Assembly: GCA_051453625.1 (NCBI GenBank)
Contig: JBOZIK010000001.1
Span: 214,073,726 to 214,137,725 of the forward strand
Reading direction: 5' to 3'
Origin: Welwitschia mirabilis
Taxonomy: Eukaryota; Gnetophyta; Gnetopsida; Welwitschiales
Length of the DNA stretch: 64,000 nt
Position numbers and translations under genes: made by a program. The notes under the pieces were generated by a model. It was not told the origin of the DNA and did not search any database. It saw nothing but the letters and a program-made list of their open reading frames with translations. Below, in pieces: positions 1-12,638 of this stretch (positions within the stretch are counted from its first letter, which is position 1; each line of letters opens with the position of its first letter).

Positions 1-50
<50 letters not shown>
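1..50. repeat. (AG)25 microsatellite at window edge
   Basis: An uninterrupted AG dinucleotide run fills the first 50 bases and stops at CTGAAATT. It touches the window edge, so its true length is unknown. Confidence 0.98.
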
Positions 51-52
<2 letters not shown>

Positions 53-3000
53 GAAATTATGATCATCACGATGTCTTACAGTAAGGACACTAAGGCAAAC
101 TTTCCTAAGAGGGAACTTTGATAGTGTAATATGATAGCTGTGAAAACTCCCTTAGGGGGTCAGTTAGCCATGTTTTATAGGTCGTTACTCCTGTGACAGT
201 GGTTGCACTTCCCTCATCATGGAAAAATAAATTTTCTTTAGAGGCTATATGATGAGTGATGTCCCTGGTGTCATCAAAGGCATTGCTTATTTTTTAGACT
301 TATTTTTTGCATATAATACTTTCAAATAATCATTTTACTTTTTTGGCTTCTAGTGTTGTTTTGGTGTGTGAGCTAGTAAGTTCATGTTTAAACAACTGTT
401 TATCTTATCATTTATTGTTTGATAACATTAAACATACTAGACATTGTCATAATCATTGCCTATTTTAATGGTAATTTATGAACTTTTACATATTTTCATG
501 CATTTTTCATTATGTGATTTTATGATTTTTACCAAGGTAATTTGTTAGGTTATAATTTATATTAATTAAACAATCTTCTTTTTGTTCCTAGTCCATTTTC
601 ATTTTTATTTTCCTTTAGCTATTTCATTAGGCTATACAAACTAATTTCCATACTTTTTTAAAATAATATTATGTATCTAATCATTTAGTAGTTTCTTGTT
701 AATTTTACTCATAGTTTTTATTCATGAGGATTGTTATTTCTTTTTTAATAGGTAATGATGCTACTTTTGAATTTCAGTTCTTACTTTTCCATGCTTACTA
801 AATTTGGGCATATTTGATGAGTTATTTTAAGCATTGCTTCTTTCTACTTAGTACATTATTTTGGTCTTATTTCATTCTATTTTCAATCATTATCACATAA
901 ATATATTTTCAGCATGATCAATTTTTGAAGATTACTCTTTACTTTTTACTCGTCCATAATTTTTTGATGATGTTCTAATGCTTTCTTGTTATCTTCCTTG
1001 CTTTTAGACTTGTTCTAGTTCTTCCTATATTTTCTACTATCTCATTTGATTAGTGTCATCCCACATCTATTGTTCCCATGATAGATAAAATGACAATCAT
1101 CCTTTTAACTCTATTGTAATTTAAGACGTCTTATTTTACCTATTGAGGGAGAAGTAGGACATCTTTTTAAGATTCTTATAAGATATTAAGCAAAAATTTT
1201 AAATTTAAAAGGATAATTTTTAAGCTTTTATAATACATTTTTATGATGATTTATTTGGACAAGATTTAATATTACTTGAATAAAATTTCATGGACTTTAT
1301 CTAATAAGAGCACAGTAGCATACTTATAGAGTTTTCTTGTAGCTATGTTTTAAAACATCTAAACATCATAATGAAGGAAAAGAATGTTATGGTTATCCTT
1401 TATACTTTAAAACTTATGTAATACATTAATGGACTTATATGAATCATTATGAGTTATCACTACTTAGTTTTTACACATTTGTTTCAGTATCACTATCTTA
1501 AATTATGCATACACATTATAATTTTCTAAAGTATCATTGCTACGTTTTATGATTTCTTATGTGTATGACATTCAATCATTATATTACGATGTGCTCAAGT
1601 AGGGGGCTTACAAATATGTCAGTAGTTACATCAAATAATTGCTTTATGATGTCTATTCCTACATGGTAACAATTGAACTAAAAATTACATTTTTCTAATT
1701 ATTGATTATCTTAGTTAAATTGGCTCACAATATAGTTAATTGTTTACCTTGTCAGGGACTAATATGACTAATTAGTGGGCTATGTTGTAATGTCAGATTA
1801 TAGGATTTTGATGATGTATTTTGAGTACTTTTATAGGACATTTATATAGTTTTGGATGTAATTCTAATAATTATGGAGAATTGATAGGATGTTCACTGAA
1901 ACATGCAATTCTTAGCATATTTGGAGGCATCTTAGGCTTATTTTGATATTTCATATCTTAAAGGAAAAACTAACCATGTAAAAGACTAATTCCCCTTTAA
2001 GATAGAAGATATAGAGGTATGTCATCCCCTCTATAATCCCCATGATAGTTAGGACAATAGCACCGCTGACATGAATTAAAGCTATAGAGCTAATTACAGG
2101 GCCTAAAGCTAATGGATGATCTTTTATTACATATGATCATCCCCATTGTCATCCCCTTAATACTTAAGATGACAACTATTTTTGTATGGATGGAAAGAAT
2201 TATCTTTGTAATGGGGTTATGTAGCCGATGTAGGTTGCTAAGATTTCTTCTCCAACTCTTAGGGTTGAGCTTCTAGAACTTCAATATAAAACTATAAATA
2301 TCCTCCCTTTTCTTTACTTCTCTTTCCATATTTTGTATCGAATATTCTTATGATGGAAGATTGAAGGATAAGTAGTCCATCCATTACCTACATAGAGAAG
2401 ATTACCTTGGTGTTGAGATAAGTATACTCCATTAAGATGTTGCTACTTTGTTGTAAGTGGATGTTAAATTGATGATTAATTTAAGAACTCTTTTTAATCC
2501 TATTATGTAAATGTCCCTTATGGTTTAAGTTGATTACAGCTTAGTAACAACTCCATAGTTTATTTAAATCATATGAACAACCTTTATTAAGATTGACTTT
2601 ATTAGTTTATATCTTGCATTGCATTCCATTTTGTTCCATTCCCATATTTGAATTATTCATATTTTGTTTCACATATCTTATAGTTTATGTTGGTTAGAAA
2701 CAAGTGATAAAATCCTCCTAATTGATCTTATTTATAATAACTAATTCTTATGACATCAGGATTGGAATCCAAATAGAACTCATTACACTTGCATTTTCAT
2801 CCATTGCATTTTATCTTATCTTACATTACATTGCATTGCTCTTTATTTTCATTTACTAAATATAAAATATTATAAAATTTGTGAAATCAATTCTCTAATT
2901 TCTAGTCTAGTGCCTTCAATGGATTATGATATTCGGACTAACTCCAATCTATACTAGTGTGTGTTTTTCTACAAGTATTGTGATTTAAAGGTTTACCTAA

Positions 3001-3657
3001 GGACTTAAAGATTGCATAAATATATATTCCTATGGAAGAATGCTTTTAGGTTCTTACCTAGTTAAACCTAGCTTACTAGTATACATGAACATATAGTAAA
3101 CCCTTTACTCAATTCCCTAAACTTATTACATTAATAGCCCTATCAACCAAGCATGTAAAGAGATCCCTCAAATCTTGTCCTCATCTTGGTTTGAGCCAAA
3201 TAAAAGAGATAATTTTAATTAATTAAAAATAACAATAATTTAATGGCCTACTATAATATTTTTGTGATGCCATGGATTTCCTTAAGAAATGAGATAATAC
3301 AATAGTAAAATTAGTAGAGGAACCTACTTAGAAAAATAATTCTTGAAGGCTCCTAGTTAATGAACATTAATGAATATTTGATAAAATTTTAAGATTCAAG
3401 CTCTAAGATACAAGATTTAAGATTCAAACTCTAAGATCCAAACTCCAAGCTTAACACTCAAAATCAAGAGAATGAGAGGAAAATTAAAAAGATGGAAGAG
3501 TAAGAAAATAATTTAATAACATGCACTTACCTAAAGATGAAAAAGTTATTTTTAAGAGAGGGAAAGACTCTATTTATAAGTAAATGAGAAATCAAAACTT
3601 CTTTGTTCAATTAGTTAAAAACCATATCTACCAATTTACATAGAGATGATATGATAA
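51..3657. other. AT-rich non-coding DNA, no gene recognised
   Basis: I see no recognisable gene, RNA gene or transposon domain here. Stops are dense in all frames. The block 2020-2340 has some LTR or promoter flavour: a TGTCATCCCC start, short TCATCCC repeats near 1060, 2021 and 2139, and a TATA-like motif at 2285-2300. No second copy was found to define an element. Confidence 0.6.
2285..2330 (+). promoter_or_regulatory. TATA-box-like motif followed by CT-rich tract
   Basis: TATAAA at 2285-2290 and CTATAAATA at 2292-2300 are followed by a pyrimidine-rich stretch (2301-2330). That layout is common around plant core promoters, including LTR promoters. Such motifs are frequent by chance in AT-rich DNA and no gene follows, so this is a weak call. 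Confidence 0.25.
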
Positions 3658-3729
3658 CATTAAAGTGGATGAGATTGATTACATTAAATTGAATAAGATG
3701 GGTTACATTAAATTGGATAAGATTAATTA
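3658..3729. repeat. 24-bp tandem repeat, 3 units
   Basis: Three consecutive 24-bp units begin CATTAAA at 3658, 3682 and 3706. They share the pattern CATTAAATTGGATAAGAT with a few substitutions between units. Confidence 0.85.
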
Positions 3730-4020
3730 ATGACAAGTTGGTTCAGCTTGAGTAATAAGTGATATTAATGTATGAATGACAAATAAAACATCATATTATA
3801 ATTCATTCGTCTAACTAGGATCAGTAATTCTCTTAGTTTAATTAGTATAAATAATTACATGCATTATTTTCTCATGATAGTTCCTTATCAATTATACATA
3901 GGTTCATAACCATGTTTAATTAATTTAAAATATTCAATGAATAATGTGTAATATGCATTAAAAGAATAAATATTTTTCTATTCATTAATTTTAAATTATT
4001 ATATGTTATAATGAGACTAA
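3730..4020. other. AT-rich spacer
   Basis: I see nothing recognisable between the 24-bp repeat and the start of repeat copy A. Confidence 0.6.
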
Positions 4021-4146
4021 ATAAAGGAAAACCTTAATTTTTAAAATGAAAATATCATGATCTAAGCCTTTATCAAAATAAATATATACACGACATGCTA
4101 ATTCAACCTAGAAAAAGAAATGACATATAAATTGTTTAAATTAAAT

Positions 4147-4157
4147 CATAATAAAAT
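4147..4157. repeat. SINE target-site duplication, left
   Basis: CATAATAAAAT here pairs with CATAACAAAAT at 4387-4397, a 10 of 11 match, directly flanking the SINE-like insertion. Confidence 0.7.
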
Positions 4158-4386
4158 TGTTAATGACTGCTTAAGAGAGGTACAAATTTCAATCCCTGGT
4201 AGTGGTAGGAAATACAAACAAAATAGATTCCATAATCCTAAGTATCATTGGGCATTTATGTGATATAAAATTACCTACCCACTATTAGCAAGGAATACAA
4301 ATAGAATAGATTCTATAAGGCCAAGAATTACTGGGCTTTTGTGTAGTGCAAAATTACCTACGTACTAAGTCTTTAAAAAAAAAAAG
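4158..4386 (+). mobile_element. SINE-like retroposon with internal 84-bp duplication
   Basis: About 229 bp are present in copy A but absent from the matching site of copies B and C. The insertion ends in an 11-base A run (4375-4385) and is flanked by 11-bp near-identical direct repeats. Near its 5' end, TTTCAATCCC (4187-4196) resembles a degenerate tRNA-type B box; an A box is not clear. The body is doubled: the sequence from about 4208 (GGAAATACAAA) is repeated with an 84-bp offset from about 4292. This architecture fits a tRNA-derived plant SINE, although the family is not identified. Confidence 0.65.
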
Positions 4387-4397
4387 CATAACAAAAT
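4387..4397. repeat. SINE target-site duplication, right
   Basis: CATAACAAAAT follows the poly-A tail and matches CATAATAAAAT at 4147-4157 except for one C/T difference. Confidence 0.7.
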
Positions 4398-4470
4398 CTT
4401 CTAGATTAAATTGCATATATAGTGAAAGCACATGAGTATTGAATCAATGGAATATTTAGCATGAATTTAT

Positions 4471-4551
4471 ATAAAAACATTAATATTGTCTTATCAAATA
4501 AAAACATTAATATTGTCTTATCAAATAAAAACATTCATATTGTCTTATCAA
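4471..4551. repeat. 27-bp tandem repeat, 3 units
   Basis: Three 27-bp units (4471, 4498, 4525) begin ATAAAAACATT; the third has one substitution. Copy B has a single unit at the matching position (near 8790), so this is a local expansion in copy A. Confidence 0.92.
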
Positions 4552-5199
4552 ACTATCACTTTCCATGATAAAATAACTATTTTTCTTAAGTGACATATAA
4601 GCAATTACAAAAGATGACTTATAATTATTGTAAGGAACTACATGTGTAAAAGCATAATTTCATGATATGTGAAATGGAAAATATGATAAAATAAAAAGAA
4701 ATAATCTTTTATGAACATTCATTATTATCTTATAAATTATTTATAACTAAAACAAACGAGTAAGATAATTTAAACAATCAAATTTACTAAAGTCATTTGC
4801 ATATAAAAAATAATTTTCCTTGAAAAGTACATTACTTGAGATCATATAATATGAATCTAATTAAATGATTCAAACATATTATTCCATTCTATAAAAAATG
4901 TACAACAAATTAAAATTGAAAGATAAAACTTGGGAAACTAGATTCTTTAAATACTTAAACAACATTTTTAGTAAATTTTAAGACAATTAACTTTAAAAAT
5001 AGCTCTTTAGTTATCATAAATTAAGTTATAAAAGAAATGAAACATTTAATTACCTTCTAAATTAATAAGTAATTATGAAAAACAACATACAAATCTTTAT
5101 TGGATCAGAATAATACTTAGTTAATTTCAAGCTATTATAACTAATACAAAGAGAGAAAATAAAGAACAAAGAGAAAAGGAAGAGAGAAAATTCAAAAGA

Positions 5200-5406
5200 A
5201 TGGACTTAGAGATTATCAGAACATTTAAAATACTTAGAATATATCCTAAAATAATTTTCTATAACCAAGTATTCAAGCTAGAACCAATAGAAACAATTCA
5301 TGTAGAAACAATTGCAAAAATGACAATCAACCATATTTTGACTAAGAATATTACTAAAACTATAAAATTTAAAAGAAAATGGATTGCATATTTTGAAAGT
5401 ATTTAA
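5200..5406 (+). other. 68-codon ORF inside repeat copy A, probably not a gene
   Basis: An open frame begins MDLEIIRTFKI. The same start is recognisable in copy B at 9462, where it stops after 20 codons, and in copy C (minus strand, ATG at 22775-22777), where it runs for about 70 codons. Differences between copies are not visibly concentrated at third positions and copy B is truncated. Conservation therefore probably reflects shared repeat ancestry. No domain is recognised. Confidence 0.25.
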
Positions 5407-6588
5407 AAAATACTATAAGTATAATTTTTAATTTGTAAAAAAATTATAGTAATGATAGAGAAATTTGCTATAAATTTTTTTTTAAAAATTAAGATTCACA
5501 ATTTAGAATGTTTTATAAAACTACAACTTTGATTGTAACTGGTTGAAATTGGAGTTTTAGAGACTGAATTTGGCCTCTAAATAACTGATAATGAAATTTT
5601 CTAAGTCATGAAAAGAATTTATTGAGAAATTTTAGAATCATTAGAGTTGCAAAAATGAGTTATGGTCAAAACAAGCATCAAAATTTACTAGTTTACTTCA
5701 ATTTTAAGAAGAAGAGAAAGAAGAGAGAAGAATTAATGCCAAAATAGGTAATTTTCATTTTACAAAAATATAATTAACATAGTTAAACATCAATCTACTA
5801 CTATTGTAAAGACGAAAATAGAAATTCATCATCATTTGCTTACAGTGAAAGATAAAATTGTGAGAAAATTTACTAAAAGAAAAGAGAAGAATGGAAAAAA
5901 TAATGAAGAAGAGGAGAAAAACACATAATTTCTTTAACATAAAGTAATAAACTATGCAAAATTGTAGTATGCTATGATATGTACTACATGCATAACAATG
6001 CAATTAGCACTAACTATGTAACATGCAATAAGAAGTCTAATAAAATTAAAAGAAAAGCATGATGAAGATGTATAAATTAGGTAATAAAAAGCATAAAGAT
6101 ATAAAGGAAAAGAACATTTATTAGTTTTATATGAAATCAAATTCTTTAAATTAGTATTTAGTCTAATATCTTACATGATTTGATGCCTTCTTCCCCTCCT
6201 GCATTACCCATTTATTTTCATTTTAGCACCCCTACAATTCCCACTAGATGGATCAAAATGGGAGAAAAGGTAATGAGAAATGAGATGTGAAAGGTGGTAG
6301 GAGGTTAAAAATGGATATTCATGATAGTAAAATATGATAATAAAGAATGTAAAAGGCTTCCAAAGTTGATATAGAGATAATTTCAACTTGGAAGTGAAGA
6401 AATATGAGAGAAATGAGGTAGAAAATCTCCTTTTAATGCTTAGGAATGGCTTACATCACATCAAAATGGTATAAAATTTGATATAACAATGTTATTATAT
6501 AAGTTTTATCATTGAGAAAGTTATTTATAGATAAAAATGGTTATTTTTAGGCCAAGGGATTACTAAAACCATTAAATTTTCACATGTG

Positions 6589-6958
6589 NNNNNNNNNNNN
6601 NNNNNNNNNNNNNNNNNNNNNNNNNNNNNNNNNNNNNNNNNNNNNNNNNNNNNNNNNNNNNNNNNNNNNNNNNNNNNNNNNNNNNNNNNNNNNNNNNNNN
6701 NNNNNNNNNNNNNNNNNNNNNNNNNNNNNNNNNNNNNNNNNNNNNNNNNNNNNNNNNNNNNNNNNNNNNNNNNNNNNNNNNNNNNNNNNNNNNNNNNNNN
6801 NNNNNNNNNNNNNNNNNNNNNNNNNNNNNNNNNNNNNNNNNNNNNNNNNNNNNNNNNNNNNNNNNNNNNNNNNNNNNNNNNNNNNNNNNNNNNNNNNNNN
6901 NNNNNNNNNNNNNNNNNNNNNNNNNNNNNNNNNNNNNNNNNNNNNNNNNNNNNNNNNN
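6589..6958. other. Assembly gap, 370 N
   Basis: Unsequenced bases. At the matching place in copy B (after CACATGTG near 10843) only about a dozen bases separate the two flanks. The gap is therefore either much smaller than drawn or holds an insertion. Confidence 0.99.
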
Positions 6959-7486
6959 ACTAGTGAAAATTGTCAAATGGTGCTATAATGATAATTTACT
7001 CATGGAAATGGAACTGTAGCATCATAGGTAGTTTTAAAAATAACTGACTTAACTTCTAATATGTAAATTAATGCAATTTTATGTCTCATAACTAATATTA
7101 CATGAAAACATCAAATTTGACTCAAAAATAACTAAAAATGTATAAACTATATCTCATATAAATTATATCTCCTAGAATGTAAATTTCTAAGGTATTGATG
7201 TCTTAAAAGTTCTAATGTCATTCAATGTCATGCATCCAGTGTCATAATGTATCTAAATTTTCATGTTAGCAAGTGGATGAGATATGATAATGGAAAAGTG
7301 GCTATAAAACATCTATAGAATCAATAGATTAAAGTAGTCTTGCATGTTCTATATTTTCACCTCCGATCTTGACTTCCTGATCATAATCATCATGAATAGC
7401 CTCAAATTAAATCATAATACACTATTTTAATCTTATCAAGTGCCTAAGGCTCTTGCCACCTTATTTCATCCAAAATTTAGACTTCA

Positions 7487-8613
7487 TCACATCCTCAACT
7501 AGTCTCATTATACATCTTATGCAAGTGATAACAATAAAAAAAAAAAGAGGCCTACTAATAATAAAAATATTTATAGCTTAAGTGAGTGGTTGTAAATTTG
7601 AATGATATCCCTATAAATGAAAAAACATAAAAAGAAATAGTACTAGTAATCATGAAATCATAATAACATATATGTCACAAGATATAATAGGTAAAATGCA
7701 TGAACATTAAAAACTTTAAATTTTCATTTATTAATCATTTTATTAAGTTTTGTTCATTTACAAAAAGCAAAGAAAAATGTGAAAACGATCTTAATGCAAT
7801 AAAATATTCTAAAATATCATATCATAAGATAGTATTACAAAAGATAGTAAATCAGATACAATTCACACAAGAAACATATACATTTGTATATAAAACTTGA
7901 TTAACCATTAAATACAAAATATTGATTAATATAGAAATTTAAAACTTAGAAAATAACTAGTTATACCCTCTAACTTAAATGAAAACTAAGAATTTAGGGT
8001 TAAAAAATTATAGCTTGGTTATAATTTATTAAAGGAAAAAGATAAATTAAGAACAAAAATGAAAATATTTTTTAAGATTGATAATTTTTGGAAAATAAAT
8101 GGAAGTAAATCCTTCCTAGACCTCATAGACCTCTTGCATAGGACTACATGAGACTTATATCTCTCATTTAATTATCTAAAAATGAAAAGAAACTATAACT
8201 TTTAATTGTAAAGAAAAGAAAATCACCAAAAAAAGAATTTTTCCATATTTTGGTTATTTACATTTTATCATATTTACATCCCAAAAACAAATACTAATAA
8301 ATGTGGACATGTAATATGTGATCAAGATGATTCATAACTATGTAAACATTTACTAGTATGAATTTAAATTTTACTCATAAATGAATAGTATTGAAAATAA
8401 AAGAAAATGCACAACAAAAATAGTAAAAGTTAGAATGCATGCACCTAGACAACATGTTAAAGTAATTTAGTGCTTAAAGTCTCATTACAAATAGCGTAAT
8501 ATAACAAGTACTTGAAAACAAGCAACTTACTTTCAATCTATGTAAATTTTCAAAGAAGTATACTATTTTATATAAAAATAACAAGTGTTCCTTGGAATTA
8601 GCACCAATTTTGA
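7487..8613. other. Spacer between repeat copies A and B
   Basis: About 1.1 kb of AT-rich DNA has no recognisable gene or domain; a 66-codon frame at 7700-7900 looks like chance. If A and B were an LTR pair this would be a tiny internal region, but no convincing primer binding site or polypurine tract was seen. Confidence 0.5.
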
Positions 8614-11316
8614 ATAAAGGAAAAACTTAATTTTTAAAATGAAAATATCATGCTCTAAGCATTTGTAAAAATAAATAGTTTAAATTAAAGCACAAAGAAA
8701 TTTCCTAGGTTAAATTACATATATAGTGGAAGCATAAGAGTATTGAACCAATAGAACACTTAACATAAATTCATGTAGAAATATTAATATTGTATTATCA
8801 AACTATCACTGTATGTGATAAAACACCTATTTGTCTTAAGTAACTTATAGGAACTTACAACACATAACTTGTAATTATCATGAAGTTACATATGTAAAAG
8901 CATAAATTCATGAGAGGTAAAAAGGAAAATATAATAATATAGAAAGAAATAATCTCTTATAAACATTCACTATAATTCTGAAGATTAATTATAACTCAAA
9001 TTAACAAACAAAAGAATTTAACAAGTCAAATTTACCAAAGCCATTTTTATATAAAAATTAATTTTCCCTAGAAAGCTCATTACTTGAAATCATATGATAT
9101 GGATGTAATTAAGTAATTTAAACATCTTATTTCATTCTACACAAAATGTACAACAAATTGAAATCAAAATATAGAACTTGAAAAACTAGATTTTTCAAAT
9201 TAACATATCAAATGATTTGACTTAAATACGATTTTTATTAAATTTTAATACAACTAACTTAAAAAATAACTCTTTACTTGTTATGAAATGAGTTATAAAA
9301 AACATCTAATTATGTTTTAAAAACATAAGTAATTGATAAAAACTAGCATATGAATATTTATTAAATTAAAGTAATAATTAGTTAATTTCAAACCATTGTG
9401 ACTAATAGAAAGAAAGAAAGTGTAGAAGACAGGGAATAAGGAGAGAGGAAATTTAGAAGGATGGACTTAGAAATTCTCAAAACATTTAAAATACTTAGAA
9501 TATATCCTAAAATAGGTCTATGAGATCAAATATTTAAGATTAAGTATAATCTAATGAAACTAATAGAATAGTTCATATAAAAAACATTGCAAAAATTATA
9601 ACCAATTCACTTTAACCAAGAATATTAAGAAAGATATAAAAATTGAGAAATAATGAATTGCATATTTTAAATTTAATAAAAATAGTACAATATAAAATAT
9701 TTAATTTCTAAAAAATATCAGTAATGAGAGAGATATTTATTGTGCACAAAGAAGAAAATTAAGATTTCATAGTTCAAACATTTTTAAGTAAAATTACAAA
9801 TTTGATTGTAAATGCTGAAAAAGAGGCTTTAGAGGATAAATTTGGATTTTAATTAAATTGAGGGTAAAAGTTTTTAAATCACAAATAATGCTACTAATAA
9901 AATTTCAAAACCATTGGTGTTGCACAAAAAGAGTTATGATCAAAACAAGCACTGCAATTTACTGTTCTATTGAAAAGAAAGAAAAGAATAGAGATTAATT
10001 TATGAAAAAATAGATAATTTTAAATTTTATAAAAATGTAATAAACATACTTACAAACCAATATATTGCTACTAAAAAGGAAAAAATAGAAATTCACCATT
10101 ATTTCCTTAGTAAAAAAGTGCAAGCATTGGAAAATGTACTAAAAGAAATAAGAAGAATGAATAAAAGAAGAAAGAAAAGGAATAAAACATATGATTTATT
10201 TTATATGGACAGACTAACCATATAAAATTACAATATGCTATGATAGGTCCTAAATGCACAACAATCCAATTAGCAATAACTATTTAACATACAATAGGAA
10301 GTTTAATCAAATTGAAAGAAAAACATAATAAAGATGCATAAATTAAATGATCAAAAGCATAAAAACATAAGTAAAAATTTGCTTATTAGACTAAGATGAA
10401 ATAATAGCCCTTTTCATTAGTACTTAAGATAACTTCTTACAAGATTTGATTCCTTCTCCTCCTCCTATACTATTCATCCATATGCACTTCAACACCCCCA
10501 TAATACCCTCTAGATGGATCAAACTAAGAGAAACAGTGATGGAAATTGGGATGTAAAAAGATGTAGAAGGGTAAAAATGGATTTGTATGATAAAAAAAGA
10601 TGATAATGAAGAATGTATAATGCTTCCAAAGATAATATCAACTTTAAAGAGAAGAAATGTGAGATAAATGAAGTAGAAAATCTCCTTCCAATGCTTGAGA
10701 ATGGATTAAATCACATTAAAATGATATAAATTCGGTATAATAAAATTGTTATATATATTTGGAAATTGAGGGATGTTTTTATAGCTGAATATATGTTTGT
10801 CTCAAACTAATGAGTTACTATAACCACTAAAGTTTCACATGTGATTAATGCTCGATTAGTGAAAACTATCAAATGATGCTGCAATGCTAATTTACTCATG
10901 AAACTGGCATTATGGCATCACAAGTAGTTTGAAAAATAACTACCTCAATTTTAGAAATGTAAATTAATTCAATTTTATCTCTTGTAGCTGATATTACACG
11001 AAAATGTCAAATATGACTAAAAAATGACTAGAAATTATAAGTTATAGCTCTGAAAATCCAAATTTTCAAGGTACTAATGTCTTGAAAACTGTAGCATTGT
11101 CTAACATCATGAATTTAGTATTAGAATGATTCTAAATCTTACATTATCAAGTGAATAAATATGAAAACGAAAAAGAACCTATGAATTTGCCCTTAATCTC
11201 GATCTCTTGATTACATTCATTACAAATAGCCTCAAGTTGGATCATAATGCATCATTTTACACTCATTAAGTTTTTAAGGCTCCTATCAGCTTATTTCATT
11301 AAAAATTTAGACTTTG
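8614..11316 (+). repeat. Unclassified ~2.7 kb repeat family, copy B
   Basis: This is collinear with copy A in the same orientation, from ATAAAGGAAAAACTTAA to AAAATTTAGACTTTG. It lacks the SINE and the 27-bp expansion of A, and is gap-free, which makes it the best reference copy in the window. The ORF start ATGGACTTAGA at 9462 is interrupted by a stop after 20 codons. The three copies differ at many positions, so the duplications look old. Confidence 0.8.
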
Positions 11317-11504
11317 ATAGAGAAAATCGTTTCTAACTCTAATGAATAAAAAAATGAATATTCTATAAATGAAGTACTTTTACAAATATCAAGAAGGATA
11401 AAACTCATGGTAGAGTTAGATCTAGCCATTCATCCTTCTTAATTTATATGGAGTAATGGATGTACATATTTACATGCTCATTAATTTTATAATCCATTCA
11501 ATCC

Positions 11505-11556
11505 ATCAACATAAAATTCAAGAAAGAAAATATTATAATAGAATGTAGTAAACTTC
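11505..11556. repeat. 52-bp exact duplicate, left of gap
   Basis: The 52 bases immediately left of the 454-N gap, starting ATCAACATAAAA, are identical to the 52 bases immediately right of it (12011-12062). This looks like an unmerged contig overlap or a tandem repeat across the gap. Confidence 0.97.
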
Positions 11557-12010
11557 NNNNNNNNNNNNNNNNNNNNNNNNNNNNNNNNNNNNNNNNNNNN
11601 NNNNNNNNNNNNNNNNNNNNNNNNNNNNNNNNNNNNNNNNNNNNNNNNNNNNNNNNNNNNNNNNNNNNNNNNNNNNNNNNNNNNNNNNNNNNNNNNNNNN
11701 NNNNNNNNNNNNNNNNNNNNNNNNNNNNNNNNNNNNNNNNNNNNNNNNNNNNNNNNNNNNNNNNNNNNNNNNNNNNNNNNNNNNNNNNNNNNNNNNNNNN
11801 NNNNNNNNNNNNNNNNNNNNNNNNNNNNNNNNNNNNNNNNNNNNNNNNNNNNNNNNNNNNNNNNNNNNNNNNNNNNNNNNNNNNNNNNNNNNNNNNNNNN
11901 NNNNNNNNNNNNNNNNNNNNNNNNNNNNNNNNNNNNNNNNNNNNNNNNNNNNNNNNNNNNNNNNNNNNNNNNNNNNNNNNNNNNNNNNNNNNNNNNNNNN
12001 NNNNNNNNNN
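11557..12010. other. Assembly gap, 454 N
   Basis: Unsequenced bases lie between two identical 52-bp ends. The reading frames that appear to cross it on the minus strand are artefacts of the Ns. Confidence 0.99.
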
Positions 12011-12062
12011 ATCAACATAAAATTCAAGAAAGAAAATATTATAATAGAATGTAGTAAACTTC
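12011..12062. repeat. 52-bp exact duplicate, right of gap
   Basis: Identical to 11505-11556; see that entry. Confidence 0.97.
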
Positions 12063-12635
12063 AATATTTATCCCCTTCTTTTACCAACTACATTAAACAT
12101 TTATTTTTGCTAATTAATTTTACATTTTCAACTTAGATGAGACACATGAATAAATGAATAATATTAAGATTTAATATGACAATCTTGTAATTATTTTATT
12201 ACTATTTTATGCCTTCTCATAAAATTTTTAATTTAATAATTTTATAATATATATTGGATGTTTGTACAGAAATAAAACTATTTGATTTGAATGTTTAGAT
12301 ATCGTTTTTATTTTAATTACCAAAAAATTATAGAGATAATTATCTAAAAATACCAAAACTAATGAGAACTACCCAAAAATCAAGATTAGTTACTTAAATA
12401 ATTTACAAATATATAGAATTCAATATTAAGCATAATTCATATTTTTTTTACATCGGGGAAAATAGAAGACATTATTGACTATAAAAATAAATATTAATTT
12501 CTAAAAAGTCTCTAATTAAAGAAGGCCTCATATTAAAACTAAAAGACCAAAAAGTATCACATAATATAGAGATTAATATTTTAGTAACTAAAGGTTACAA
12601 AATGTGGGATATAACATTTAGAAAGCAAACATCAT
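12063..12635. other. AT-rich DNA upstream of gypsy pol
   Basis: No Gag, protease or LTR could be recognised. It may contain more of the decayed gypsy element that follows, because the RT begins abruptly near 12636, but nothing supports a specific call. Confidence 0.4.
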
Positions 12636-12638
12636 TTA

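Larger units (their letters stand above)
4021..7486 (+). repeat. Unclassified ~2.8 kb repeat family, copy A
   Basis: This segment aligns collinearly, with moderate divergence, to 8614-11316 (copy B) and to the reverse complement of 20872-23660 (copy C). Shared landmarks are TTAATTTTTAAAATGA at the start, a block ending in GAGTATTGAA near 4440, ATGGACTTAGA at 5200, GAGTTATGGTCAAAAC near 5660, and AAAATTTAGACTT at the end. Without the SINE, a 27-bp expansion and a 370-N gap it is about 2.8 kb. No conserved protein is visible. It could be a long LTR or a non-autonomous element; A and B as an LTR pair around 1.1 kb of internal DNA is one option. Confidence 0.8.

Noticed and set aside
6572-6988. 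Apparent 125-134-codon reading frames on both strands
   Set aside because: They consist almost entirely of N positions in an assembly gap. The same applies to frames across 11498-12064, 39794-40003, 41335-41580 and 59016-59253.
7560-7620. TGGTTGTAAATTTGAATGATATCCC as a tRNA-like B box or SINE head
   Set aside because: There is no A box, cloverleaf, poly-A tail or flanking duplication to support it.
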